From positions 1 to 14,525 of the forward strand of contig JAOTXR010000011.1 in the NCBI GenBank assembly GCA_029862285.1: DNA of 14,525 nt. Reading direction: 5' to 3'. Source of the stretch: Gammaproteobacteria bacterium (lineage in GTDB: Bacteria; Pseudomonadota; Gammaproteobacteria; Steroidobacterales; JABDKV01). Shown piece after piece: positions 1 through 7,077 of the stretch (its first letter is position 1; every line of letters begins with the position of its first letter). The translations under genes were made by a program, and so were the position numbers. The notes under the pieces are model-generated. The model worked only from the letters and a program-made list of their open reading frames with translations, did no database searches and was not told the DNA's origin.

Positions 1-199
1 CGACCGCGGCAACCGCCGCTGCACCCAGACGCGCGACGAAGAAAATATCGGTCACGGCAAACACCGCTTCCATCAACATCTCGAGCATCATCGGAATCGC
101 CAGCAGCACAATGCTGCGGCGAATCAGACCGCGGGTATGATCCTCATCGGTACCACGCAAGGCGTCATACAAAAGGCCGAAATAGTCGGTCTTGCTCAT
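1..199 (-). CDS. MATE family efflux transporter, N-terminal fragment
   Basis: Only the first 66 codons are present; the gene leaves the window at base 1. The ATG start at 199-197 gives a short polar N-terminus of about 28 residues. A hydrophobic segment follows (about residues 29-50, rich in Ile, Leu, Met) and then DIFFVARLGAAAVAAV, which matches the first transmembrane region of MATE (multi-antimicrobial extrusion) transporters, where the motif VD/TxxFVgrLGaaalAa is typical. Such proteins have 12 membrane helices and export cationic compounds using Na+ or H+ gradients. No clear Shine-Dalgarno is seen before this ATG. It is transcribed divergently from the HMG-CoA synthase gene, with 82 bases between the two starts. 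Substrate cannot be inferred. The family call is good but rests on a short fragment. Confidence 0.8.
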   Translation of the reverse strand, partial: MSKTDYFGLLYDALRGTDEDHTRGLIRRSIVLLAIPMMLEMLMEAVFAVTDIFFVARLGAAAVAAV

Positions 200-281
200 G
201 GGGTCATTCGATTAGGTTCCGGACGCCAGAACGGGTACTCTAAGCGCCGCCGACAGACAGGTAAATGACACGAGGGGCGCA

Positions 282-1547
282 ATGGGCTCAGCAAGCAGGG
301 TCGCAGGTATCGACGCCATGGCATTTCATGGCACGCATTGTTACCTGGAGATGGCGGACCTGGCGACCGCGCGGGGCGTCGACCCGGACAAGTACATCCA
401 TGGACTTGGTCAAAGACAAATGGCGGTTGCCACACCCTGCGAAGACACCGTAACAATGGCAACAGTTGCGGCACATCGCGCGCTGGATCGATTCGATATC
501 GATCCCGGAGAGATTGGCACATTGATAGTCGGCACTGAAACCGGCGTCGACCACAGCAAACCGGTCGCCGTCTATGTACATGACATGCTGGGTCTGGCGC
601 CCAATTGCCGGACATTTGAAACCAAGCATGCCTGTTACGGCGCCATGGCCGGGCTCACCTCAGCAATGGACTGGATCAGCGCCGGTCGTGCCCGTGGTCG
701 CAAAGCCCTGATCATTGCATCGGACATCGCCCGTTACGGTCTGAATACACCCGGCGAACCCACACAGGGGGCCGGTGCTGTCGCGATGGTCGTGAGCGAA
801 CGGCCGCGGTTGCTGGAACTGGATCCGACCTCTTTTGGCGACTACACCCGCCAGGTTATGGACTTCTGGCGACCGCTGTATTCAAAGTACGCATTTGCCG
901 ATGGCCATTATTCCATCGACTGCTACCTCGATGCTTTCAGTGGTGCCTGGCGCGATGCCTGTGAAAATTCCGGAACCTGGGAGCCGCTGCGACTGGATAA
1001 CATCGATGCCTGTTTTTATCACGTACCGTTCACCAAGATGGCACGTAAAGCGCACCACCGTCATTGTGAAACCGAATGGGGAATTAGCGTTGCAAAAGAA
1101 AATGAGGCAAAGATGACCGAGATCAATGCTTCTTATGAGCGTCAGGTCGCACCGTGGCTGGAATTGAACAGTATCGTCGGAAACATCTATACGGGTTCCC
1201 TGTTTCTGTGCCTGATGGACTACCTGCGCAAGGCACACCCGGCCGGCGGGCAGCGCTTGAGCATGTTTTCCTACGGCAGCGGCTGTGGTGCGGCGTTTGG
1301 TACCGGTGTGGTCGTGGCCAATGCGGCACGCTATGCGGATCATATCGATCCCGCCACGCATTTGGCGCAACGCAGACGACTCGACATCGATCGTTACGAG
1401 CAATTGATAACGGCTTCGGAAACCGCGGACCACAATGAGGCGCCCTATCCCGACCCGGCCGATTGGGACCTGGGCCAGGGCCTGTACTACGTCGGCACAC
1501 GCGATCACATTCGCCAGTACACCGGGAGCGCAGCGGACACGCCGTGA
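282..1547 (+). CDS. Hydroxymethylglutaryl-CoA synthase family protein
   Basis: This 421-residue protein belongs to the HMG-CoA synthase branch of the thiolase superfamily, which condenses an acetyl unit with a beta-ketoacyl thioester. The three catalytic residues are visible: Glu86 in GTETGVD, the acyl-accepting Cys118 in ETKHACYGA, and His247 in FYHVPF. The C-terminal glycine loop FSYGSGCGAAFG (residues 329-340) and the NIYTGSL segment (301-307) are also family hallmarks. Length is normal for bacterial members. The phrase NCRTFETKHACYGAMAGL resembles the PksG-type enzymes that perform beta-branching on carrier-protein-bound polyketides at least as much as MvaS of the mevalonate pathway; this is an impression from memory, not an alignment. 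The start ATG at 282 is preceded by GAGG at 272-275. No polyketide, carrier-protein or mevalonate gene lies in the window. The next gene overlaps its stop codon, suggesting translational coupling to a kinase. Confidence 0.9.
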   Translation: MGSASRVAGIDAMAFHGTHCYLEMADLATARGVDPDKYIHGLGQRQMAVATPCEDTVTMATVAAHRALDRFDIDPGEIGTLIVGTETGVDHSKPVAVYVHDMLGLAPNCRTFETKHACYGAMAGLTSAMDWISAGRARGRKALIIASDIARYGLNTPGEPTQGAGAVAMVVSERPRLLELDPTSFGDYTRQVMDFWRPLYSKYAFADGHYSIDCYLDAFSGAWRDACENSGTWEPLRLDNIDACFYHVPFTKMARKAHHRHCETEWGISVAKENEAKMTEINASYERQVAPWLELNSIVGNIYTGSLFLCLMDYLRKAHPAGGQRLSMFSYGSGCGAAFGTGVVVANAARYADHIDPATHLAQRRRLDIDRYEQLITASETADHNEAPYPDPADWDLGQGLYYVGTRDHIRQYTGSAADTP

Positions 1548-2587
1548 GCCACGCCGGAATTCCAATTGAGGTACTGCACCATTGGCGCAGGCTGGCCGGT
1601 GCCGGCGGACAACTAATCGATTCGGGTCTGATCAACCAGACCTTTCTGATGGATGCAGATGACGAACAGTTCATACTGCAGCACCTGCACCCGGTCTTCG
1701 ATGCTGCGGTCAACCGCGATATTCAGGCGGTAACCGGCCACCTGCGACAACAGGGCCTGACTACGCCATTGCTCATACCCTGCGACGATGGCGCTTTGTG
1801 CTGTGATTATCAGGGCAAAATCTGGCGCTTACTCAGCTATATACCGGGCCGCAGCTTCAACGCAGTTACAAGTCCGACCATTGCTTACGAAGCCGGACAT
1901 ATGGCGGCACAGTTTCACGCGGCGCTCAGCGACTTTGATTACAACTACCGCTATAGCCGTGGTCATGTTCACGATACACCTGCACATCTGACAAAACTGA
2001 CACGAACCCTGGCCAGACACAAAGGGCACCGACTGTATGCCGAAGTCCAACCGCTTGCAGAACACGTACTGGAAATTACAGAACGCTTCAGCGAGATCGA
2101 CAAGCTGCCATTACGTCACTGTCACGGCGATCTGAAAATATCCAACATCATTTTTGACGAGCACTCCCGTGCGATTTGCCTGGTGGACCTGGATACCGTG
2201 AATCGCATGGCCTGGCCGCTGGAAATGGGCGACGCCTTGCGTTCCTGGTGTAATCCACGCACCGAAGTCCAACTGCGTGCGAGTCTGGATCTGGAAATAC
2301 TCGACCATGTGCTAACAGGTTATGCGTCGGCGGCGCCGGGCTGGCTTAGCCGCGAAGAAAAACAATCATTGGTTATGGGTCTTGCGCGTATATGCCTGGA
2401 ACTTTCGGCACGTTTCCTGCGCGATTCGCTGCGCGAGGCCTACTTTGGTTGGGATAACGCGACATATGCCACCCGTGGCGATCACAATCTCGCCCGTGGC
2501 CGCGCGATGGCCGCATTATTTGACGACGTCACGCAAAAACGGTCTGCCGCCGAGAAAATAGTCAACGACCGGCTTGGTGGCATGTAG
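1544..2587 (+). CDS. NahK-like phosphotransferase (APH/choline kinase fold)
   Basis: This 347-residue kinase has the aminoglycoside phosphotransferase/choline kinase fold. Brenner's catalytic motif is HGDLKISN (His194, Asp196, Asn201) and the metal-binding segment is LVDLDT (Asp215, Asp217). The order of motifs (GLINQTF, FILQ, a VHDTP segment near residue 142, VDLDT, MGDALR, ELSARFLRD, HNLARGR) follows N-acetylhexosamine 1-kinase (NahK/LnpB) closely, so the substrate is more likely a sugar or other small hydroxylated metabolite than an antibiotic. The GTG at 1544 is chosen as start: it forms a 4-base GTGA overlap with the HMG-CoA synthase stop, and the protein resembles the family only from this point; the open frame upstream to 1463 lies inside the synthase gene. 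A GGGAG at 1523-1527 is rather distant, fitting translational coupling. Substrate is unknown; resistance is not implied. Confidence 0.82.
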   Translation: MSHAGIPIEVLHHWRRLAGAGGQLIDSGLINQTFLMDADDEQFILQHLHPVFDAAVNRDIQAVTGHLRQQGLTTPLLIPCDDGALCCDYQGKIWRLLSYIPGRSFNAVTSPTIAYEAGHMAAQFHAALSDFDYNYRYSRGHVHDTPAHLTKLTRTLARHKGHRLYAEVQPLAEHVLEITERFSEIDKLPLRHCHGDLKISNIIFDEHSRAICLVDLDTVNRMAWPLEMGDALRSWCNPRTEVQLRASLDLEILDHVLTGYASAAPGWLSREEKQSLVMGLARICLELSARFLRDSLREAYFGWDNATYATRGDHNLARGRAMAALFDDVTQKRSAAEKIVNDRLGGM

Positions 2588-2655
2588 GGGAGCGAGGCTT
2601 TCGTCACGTGGCAATCGCGGAAAGCGAAAGAGGAGCTGCAGTCCAAAATTCCTTG

Positions 2656-3636
2656 CTACGTGAAATCGACGTTGCGCCGGGGACGGGTATCGACACTGAG
2701 TTCGAATACATCCGGTCGGGAATAATGCCCGTCTGTATCCAGGGTCAGGCGTGCTTCAGCAACGGCGCCCGGATCGATGTCGGCAAACACAGTGGTGCGA
2801 TCGCCGTAAACGGGTTTAATGACATACTGCCCGTCGGGACCGATAACGGCGCTGCCACCCTGCAGTAACAGATTCGCATCTGCACCGGGTATTTCTTCCA
2901 GCAGGCTTCGCGCCTCGGTGCCGGCACCGGCCGAATCGATGCCTTCCAGCATCTCGGCGCGTGACAGGATACCGCCGGCAGCAACCACAAAACAGGTGCC
3001 TTCGAACGCGTAATGACGGCACGCGACCTGGTGCATGTCTTTGACCCACGGCCACTGGGCAACATGCATGGTCTCACCGCGCGCATGCATCGCTGCACGT
3101 GCCAGGGGCATCCAGTGCTCCCAACAGATCAGTCCGCCCAGATTACCGAAAGGAGTTTCCAGCACTTCCAGGGTACTGCCATCGCCACGACCCCAGACCA
3201 GGCGCTCGGTGTACGTCGGCATCAGTTTGCGATGCACGCTGAACTCGCCCTTTTCCGGATCTATATAGAGAATAGAGTTATAAAGCGTCCCGCCGTCACG
3301 CTCCTGCATGCCCATTACAACGTATACGCCCGCCTCTACCGTCGCGGAGCGCAATGCGACAATGGCCGCGTCGTCAACTGTGGGGCAATTTTCGTGCATC
3401 AGTCTGAACAGCGATTTGGCCGGCGGGTGATCCCACAAACCGGCACCCGGCGCAGCATCCAGCCAGATCGGATAACCGGGCAACCACGTCTCGGGAAATA
3501 CGACGACATCGGCGCCGTTCTGCACCGTGTCGTGAATATAGCCACAGGCACGCTCGACGCTGGCATCGAGGTTTAGAAACACCGGTGGTTGCTGTACCAC
3601 TGCGATGCGGCATTTATTGGCCGTCTTCCCCGTCAT
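2656..3636 (-). CDS. Nitrilase (carbon-nitrogen hydrolase superfamily)
   Basis: This 326-residue enzyme shows the complete Glu-Lys-Cys triad of the nitrilase superfamily: Glu49 in FPETWLPGYPIW, Lys137 in HRKLMPTYTERLVWG, and nucleophile Cys171 in GGLICWEHWMPLAR. The CWEHWMPLAR signature and the ERLVWGRGDGS segment place it in branch 1, true nitrilases (R-CN + 2 H2O to R-COOH + NH3), rather than amidases or N-carbamoylases. The first residues (KCRIAVVQQPPVFLN) are the usual first strand. It is cytoplasmic with no signal peptide. The ATG at 3636 follows the ubiX stop by 9 bases; its GAGG Shine-Dalgarno (complement of cctc at 3645-3648) overlaps the ubiX TGA, so the two are almost certainly one operon. 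It is convergent with the kinase gene. Natural substrate (arylaceto-, aromatic or aliphatic nitrile) cannot be decided here. Confidence 0.9.
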   Translation of the reverse strand: MTGKTANKCRIAVVQQPPVFLNLDASVERACGYIHDTVQNGADVVVFPETWLPGYPIWLDAAPGAGLWDHPPAKSLFRLMHENCPTVDDAAIVALRSATVEAGVYVVMGMQERDGGTLYNSILYIDPEKGEFSVHRKLMPTYTERLVWGRGDGSTLEVLETPFGNLGGLICWEHWMPLARAAMHARGETMHVAQWPWVKDMHQVACRHYAFEGTCFVVAAGGILSRAEMLEGIDSAGAGTEARSLLEEIPGADANLLLQGGSAVIGPDGQYVIKPVYGDRTTVFADIDPGAVAEARLTLDTDGHYSRPDVFELSVDTRPRRNVDFT

Positions 3637-3646
3637 CGTGGTTGCC

Positions 3647-4237
3647 TCAGGTCTTCGAATGGTCGCGGATCATGCCCTGCCACGGTTCGACCAGGTGGCT
3701 GGCATCCAAATCGAACAATTCCATCATCCGGCCGACTGTTTGATTAATCATGTCGTCTATGGTGGCAGGTTGCATATACAGCGCCGGTACCGGTGGAAAA
3801 ATGATCCCGCCCATTTCTGTTACGGTCACCATGTTACGCAGATGGACCAGGTTCAACGGCGTCTCGCGTACCAGCAGCAGCAGACGCCGGCGCTCTTTTA
3901 GCACCACATCGGCAGCACGCGCGATGAGATTATCGGCGACTCCTGTTGCGACACAGGCAAGTGTCTTGACCGAACACGGCGCAATGATCATGCCATCGGT
4001 CTGGAACGAACCACTGGCGATTGTCGCACCGATATTGCGCACGTCGTGCACGGCATCGGCAAGGCCGTGCAGCGTCTCCCGGCTGATATCCAGTTCGCTG
4101 GCAATATTCAGCATACCCGGCCGCGACACCACCAGATGGGTTTCCACGTCCGGTCGCTTGGCGAGTTCTTGCAGCAGGCGCACACCATAGGCGGCACCAG
4201 TGGCACCGGATATTGCGATGATAAGCCGCTTCTTCAT
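3647..4237 (-). CDS. ubiX: UbiX-type flavin prenyltransferase
   Basis: This 196-residue protein matches the UbiX/Pad1 family end to end. UbiX attaches a dimethylallyl group to FMN to make prenylated FMN, the cofactor of UbiD-type reversible decarboxylases in ubiquinone synthesis and aromatic acid metabolism. Visible landmarks are the N-terminal nucleotide-binding loop ISGATGAAYG (residues 9-18), SFQTDGMIIAPCSVKTLA, the DNLIARAADVVLKERR helix, LLVRETPLNLVHLRNM and the PPVPALY segment, all typical of active members. Length is normal. No strong Shine-Dalgarno is seen before the ATG at 4237. It is the first gene of a two-gene operon with the nitrilase and is divergent from a small unknown gene. 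No ubiD lies nearby in the window, so its partner decarboxylase must be elsewhere. Confidence 0.95.
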   Translation of the reverse strand: MKKRLIIAISGATGAAYGVRLLQELAKRPDVETHLVVSRPGMLNIASELDISRETLHGLADAVHDVRNIGATIASGSFQTDGMIIAPCSVKTLACVATGVADNLIARAADVVLKERRRLLLLVRETPLNLVHLRNMVTVTEMGGIIFPPVPALYMQPATIDDMINQTVGRMMELFDLDASHLVEPWQGMIRDHSKT

Positions 4238-4275
4238 AAGCTATTGTGTAACCCTGGAGCCTCGTGGAGACCAGT

Positions 4276-4506
4276 ATGCCTTCCACCGCCGAGAAAAAGC
4301 GAATCGTCACGCATTTCCTCGCCCGTTGTAACGCCTATGCAAAGGAGCGTATTGAGCACTACCGCGGCCAACTGTCCGTGGGAGACGCAATGGACGCGCT
4401 CGCTATCCAGGACAAGATCGGTCACTGGTCGGCCTATCAGGCATTCAATGAGCACACCATCGAAGAACTCGCAGCCGATACTCTCGATGACTGGTTTGAA
4501 TCGTGA
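4276..4506 (+). CDS. Small acidic protein of unknown function
   Basis: This 76-residue soluble protein is not one I recognise. It begins MPSTAEKKRIVTHFLARC, continues with predicted amphipathic helix, and ends with an acidic tail (IEELAADTLDDWFES). There is no signal peptide or membrane segment; one Cys lies near the N-terminus. The ATG at 4276 has GGAGA at 4266-4270, five bases upstream, which favours it over the in-frame GTG at 4264 (80 residues, GGAG only four bases away at 4256-4259). It is divergent from ubiX with a gap of about 40 bases, so their promoters may overlap. The stop is just before the terminator that serves the opposite-strand DUF5666 operon. It probably is a real gene: frame, ribosome site and spacing are sensible and there is no better frame here. 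Function unknown. Confidence 0.6.
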   Translation: MPSTAEKKRIVTHFLARCNAYAKERIEHYRGQLSVGDAMDALAIQDKIGHWSAYQAFNEHTIEELAADTLDDWFES

Positions 4507-4514
4507 CAACCGGC

Positions 4515-4550
4515 AAAAAAAAGCCGGACCCCGCAACGACGGGGCCCGGC
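4515..4550 (-). terminator. Intrinsic terminator of the DUF6502-DUF5666 operon
   Basis: On the minus strand an 11-bp stem (4550-4540 with 4533-4523, one A/C mismatch, loop of 6 bases) is followed at once by eight T residues (A run at 4515-4522 on the plus strand). It lies 24 bases past the stop of the DUF5666 gene. The plus-strand side has no T run, so it acts mainly for minus-strand transcription. Confidence 0.88.
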
Positions 4551-4573
4551 GATCTTGACCAACGGCCTCTCTC

Positions 4574-6040
4574 CTAGTCGTCCTCTTCTTCCAGTTCGAT
4601 CTCGCTGGCGAGAATTACGTTACCGCTCAGTACAGCCCCTCTAATCTGTACCCGGGTGGCAACATCCACCTGAGCGAAGAAATCGTCTGCGCTCAAAGGC
4701 AGCTCGTTAATATCCTCGTACTCGGTATTGGCATCGGTCTGGATGGTCAGGCCCAGTACCTGCAGGTCCGGTCGCGCGACCGCTTCAACGGCTGCTTTGA
4801 TCTCCACTTCGTCTTCGGCATCATCGCGCTCAACCTGAGTTGCAATCAGGTTTCCTGACTCGTCCAGATACGCCTTGACCTCGACCCAGTTGCCGCTCGA
4901 GATGTCTCCCAGCCCAAAAGTCGATTGCGACTGGTCGCTGTCGTCTTCGAACCGGGTTACATCGGTCGTGGCGATGACCAGACCCAGCACAGTGAGCGTT
5001 CCGCCATTGACATCGGTACTATCGACCATCGCTTCGAGTTCGATGTCGGCGTTCTGACGCAGACTGACCTTTTCAGCCACCAATACGCCGTTACTATCGA
5101 AATTGCCTTCGACTTCGACCTTGACGCCTTCGGCGAGATCGGCGGCGGTTCCGTTCTCGAATATCGTCGAACCGGTCGTGGTAACGGCGTGACCGGACAC
5201 ATCGAAATCGGTAGCCGATGTAAACCGCGTAATGAAGCCTTCGATTTCGACATCATCGTCTTCCTCGCCCGGCAGATCATCGTCTTCGAACTCGACGCGG
5301 GTGGCGGCCAGCTCGCCATTCGAGCCAATCGTTGTGCCTTCTGCCTCGACCCGCATGCCATCTTCGATCTGACCGGCGGGGAAGTCTTCCAGCGTTGCGC
5401 CGGAATAATCTATGACCTGCCCGTTTATCTCGAAGGTCATGGCCCCCGTGTCGAGTGCCGAAACCGTCCCTGTGATCTCAAATTCAGTGTCATTGGTCAG
5501 TTCGATATATGTAGCGGTGATGCTACCGTCGGCACCGACGAAGCCGCTTACTTCCACTACCTGCCCCACGCTAAGACCATCGAGGGCATTCGGAACAATG
5601 CTGTCGTCAAAAAGCGTGCCGGCATCGACGATGACCAACTGACCCAGCACCACCAGAGTGGCGGCAGCTATATCGATGCTATCAATAGGCCCTTCGACTT
5701 CGTCGTCAAAAATGACGTCGTCGGCGGTTCCGTTTTGGCCATCGTCATCAATGCTGCCAGTCACGGTAACCACCTTGCCAACATCCAGATCCGACTCCGA
5801 TCCCGGGTTGTCGTCGATGGTGAACGACGCCGAACTCGTATCGAAGCGGATACCGTTGACAAAGATGCTGCCAAATCCTGTGATCACGCCTTGCGCCACA
5901 CCACCACGATCAATGCCGCTGTCGGGCGGTGGCGGGTTCGTAACCGGCGGTGGCGTCGACGATGCACCGCCACCACCGCCGCCTCCACAAGAAGCCAGAA
6001 AAACCGTACCCAGAGCCACTAGTACACTTTGAAATTTCAC
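4574..6040 (-). CDS. DUF5666-repeat lipoprotein
   Basis: This is a predicted lipoprotein of 488 residues. After a short hydrophobic signal (KFQSVLVALGTVFLASC) the lipobox LASC puts lipidation at Cys18. Then come a run of seven glycines and a Ser/Pro-rich linker (residues about 19-43), as is usual in surface or outer-membrane lipoproteins. The rest is very acidic and consists of about six related units of 60-75 residues, each with a pattern like 'v.G.I.....f.v.G..v......f......l..G..VeV.G....nG...A..v', which is the DUF5666 small beta-barrel type. Function is unknown; such domains may bind ligands or metals. The GTG at 6040 is chosen because AGGAG sits eight bases upstream, the signal peptide starts here, and the open frame beyond it overlaps the DUF6502 gene. 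Only one base separates it from that gene's stop, so the two form one operon ended by the terminator at 4515-4550. Confidence 0.85.
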   Translation of the reverse strand: MKFQSVLVALGTVFLASCGGGGGGGASSTPPPVTNPPPPDSGIDRGGVAQGVITGFGSIFVNGIRFDTSSASFTIDDNPGSESDLDVGKVVTVTGSIDDDGQNGTADDVIFDDEVEGPIDSIDIAAATLVVLGQLVIVDAGTLFDDSIVPNALDGLSVGQVVEVSGFVGADGSITATYIELTNDTEFEITGTVSALDTGAMTFEINGQVIDYSGATLEDFPAGQIEDGMRVEAEGTTIGSNGELAATRVEFEDDDLPGEEDDDVEIEGFITRFTSATDFDVSGHAVTTTGSTIFENGTAADLAEGVKVEVEGNFDSNGVLVAEKVSLRQNADIELEAMVDSTDVNGGTLTVLGLVIATTDVTRFEDDSDQSQSTFGLGDISSGNWVEVKAYLDESGNLIATQVERDDAEDEVEIKAAVEAVARPDLQVLGLTIQTDANTEYEDINELPLSADDFFAQVDVATRVQIRGAVLSGNVILASEIELEEEDD

Positions 6041-6041
6041 G

Positions 6042-6857
6042 TCATTCACTCCTGGAGTCATCGATGAGATAGATTCCGATACCAGCCCGGACCCCCTCGT
6101 TTTCACCTTCTGACTCATGATCTGAAAGCCATTGATCTGATTCCTCAAGTAACGCCTGAGCCTTCTCTTCCACCATCTGCTGCAAAGCAGCGACCGCTTT
6201 GCGGCTCAGTCGTGAGTTCGTTGCCCGTCCTTCGAATCGTCCCGGCTCGCTCTTACCGCGTGTCAGGTTATGGTTGATGGTCTCGCCCAGGTCGTGCCAT
6301 ACGCTGCCGGCGCGCAGGACAGCGTTCGAATCCAATTGCAGCGGCATGTAATAACGGCTTTGCGCACTAAGCGTACCGTCCGACTGCTCGCGGATAGCGC
6401 CGACACCCAGCAGTTCTTTGCTCAACGCGACCGGTGGAATATCGCCCGAATAACGCTTTAGCAATGACTCGAAACTCGGGTGAGGTCCCGTTCGACGCAA
6501 ATCGACCGGATTGCCATCGCCGCCGAGAAAGTCCGGATCCTGGTACCAACCGGACAACACTCTCGCTGCGACACTGATCTGGCTGTCGCTGGACATCTGG
6601 TCATCGGCGTCGAGCAATTTGCGTTGCCGCGTCACTTCCCGCCGACTCAGACCGGTGAGAATCGCAACACGCGATACGTTGGTCGGCCTGCCCTTGCGGC
6701 CATAGCCTTCGGTAGCAACTCTGACGAATACAGTCCGGGACAAATCTGCAAACTCCTTCCAGGTAATACCACTACGCAACAACATCGCCACAATGGGTCG
6801 CATCAGCCGCTGGCAGGCGCGTCGGACAGCTTGTCGGAGATTTGCTTCCATGTCCAT
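6042..6857 (-). CDS. DUF6502 family protein, putative DNA-binding regulator
   Basis: This 271-residue protein resembles DUF6502 members, which are often encoded next to DUF5666 proteins; that pairing is from memory. The N-terminal third is basic and helical: LRQAVRRACQRLMRPIVAMLLRSGITWKEFADLSRTVF, then GRPTNVSRVAILTGLSRREVTRQRKLLD (about residues 57-83), which reads as a helix-turn-helix with SRREVTRQRK as recognition helix. The remainder is mixed helix/strand with an acidic C-terminal tail. There is no signal peptide, so it is cytoplasmic. The start is uncertain: ATG at 6857 or 6851 is preferred because the family-like sequence begins there; an in-frame GTG at 6962 would add 35 residues of poor quality. 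No Shine-Dalgarno precedes 6857, so a leaderless message is possible. An inverted repeat covers the start codon. It probably controls its own operon and the downstream lipoprotein gene; this is inference. Confidence 0.8.
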   Translation of the reverse strand: MDMEANLRQAVRRACQRLMRPIVAMLLRSGITWKEFADLSRTVFVRVATEGYGRKGRPTNVSRVAILTGLSRREVTRQRKLLDADDQMSSDSQISVAARVLSGWYQDPDFLGGDGNPVDLRRTGPHPSFESLLKRYSGDIPPVALSKELLGVGAIREQSDGTLSAQSRYYMPLQLDSNAVLRAGSVWHDLGETINHNLTRGKSEPGRFEGRATNSRLSRKAVAALQQMVEEKAQALLEESDQWLSDHESEGENEGVRAGIGIYLIDDSRSE

Positions 6858-6885
6858 ATATGTGCGACCGTAGCACACATATGGA
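6853..6885. promoter_or_regulatory. Inverted repeat over the DUF6502 start, candidate operator
   Basis: Arms TCCATATATGTGC (6853-6865) and GCACACATATGGA (6873-6885) are reverse complements at 12 of 13 positions with a 7-base spacer. The left arm contains the proposed DUF6502 start codon (complement of 6855-6857). Size and symmetry suit a dimeric repressor, and the neighbouring protein has a putative helix-turn-helix, so autoregulation is a natural guess. It could instead form an RNA hairpin hiding the start codon. Confidence 0.55.
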
Positions 6886-6993
6886 ACAACTACAAAAACA
6901 CGCCCTGAGGGGCCATGCCAAATGGGACCGGCCGAACGAGGAAAATGGAACACCCAATCCACTGAATCACAGGCAATTTTCTGCTTTGTATCG

Positions 6994-7032
6994 CTGTCAC
7001 CCTACCGTCAGGTTGGCCGGGTTATGTTTAAT
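6994..7032 (+). promoter_or_regulatory. Promoter of the first secreted-protein gene with 11-bp-spaced CTGTCA-like half-sites
   Basis: CTGTCA at 6994-6999 and CCGTCA at 7005-7010 begin 11 bases apart. The second half-site can serve as a -35 element, 16 bases before a -10 TTTAAT at 7027-7032. This arrangement resembles a Pho box (CTGTCA direct repeats with 11-bp period), except that the bases between half-sites are C-rich instead of A/T. The same layout is conserved upstream of the paralogue. Confidence 0.6.
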
Positions 7033-7037
7033 ACGAG

Positions 7038-7053
7038 CCGGAGAAGATTCCGG
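7038..7053 (+). promoter_or_regulatory. Leader hairpin before the first secreted-protein gene
   Basis: CCGGA (7038-7042) and TCCGG (7049-7053) form a 5-bp stem with a 6-base loop in the untranslated leader, between the -10 element and the ribosome site. The paralogue has the same stem at 7846-7861 with a different loop, so pairing is kept while the loop varies. Possible transcript stabiliser or protein target. Confidence 0.45.
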
Positions 7054-7077
7054 TGAGAACGCTTAAGGAGGTGAATC

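Noticed and set aside
1463..1543. Upstream extension of the kinase gene
   Set aside because: These 27 codons lie inside the synthase gene and are Pro/Gly/Arg-rich; the GTG at 1544 gives the normal family start.
882..1565. Open frame of 227 codons on the minus strand
   Set aside because: It is antisense to the HMG-CoA synthase gene, which has all expected motifs.
2598..2630. Inverted repeat CTTTCG/CGAAAG between the convergent kinase and nitrilase genes
   Set aside because: Only six base pairs with a 21-base loop and no T run on either strand; not convincing as a terminator.
3013..3576. Open frame of 187 codons on the plus strand
   Set aside because: It is antisense to the nitrilase, whose catalytic triad and length are complete.
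4925..6022. Long open frame of 365 codons on the plus strand
   Set aside because: It lies antisense to the DUF5666 lipoprotein gene, has no recognisable domain or signal, and arises from the biased codons of the acidic repeats.
6858..6962. N-terminal extension of the DUF6502 protein from a GTG at 6962
   Set aside because: The added 35 residues do not look like the family and would run through the inverted repeat; ATG at 6857 or 6851 is more sensible.
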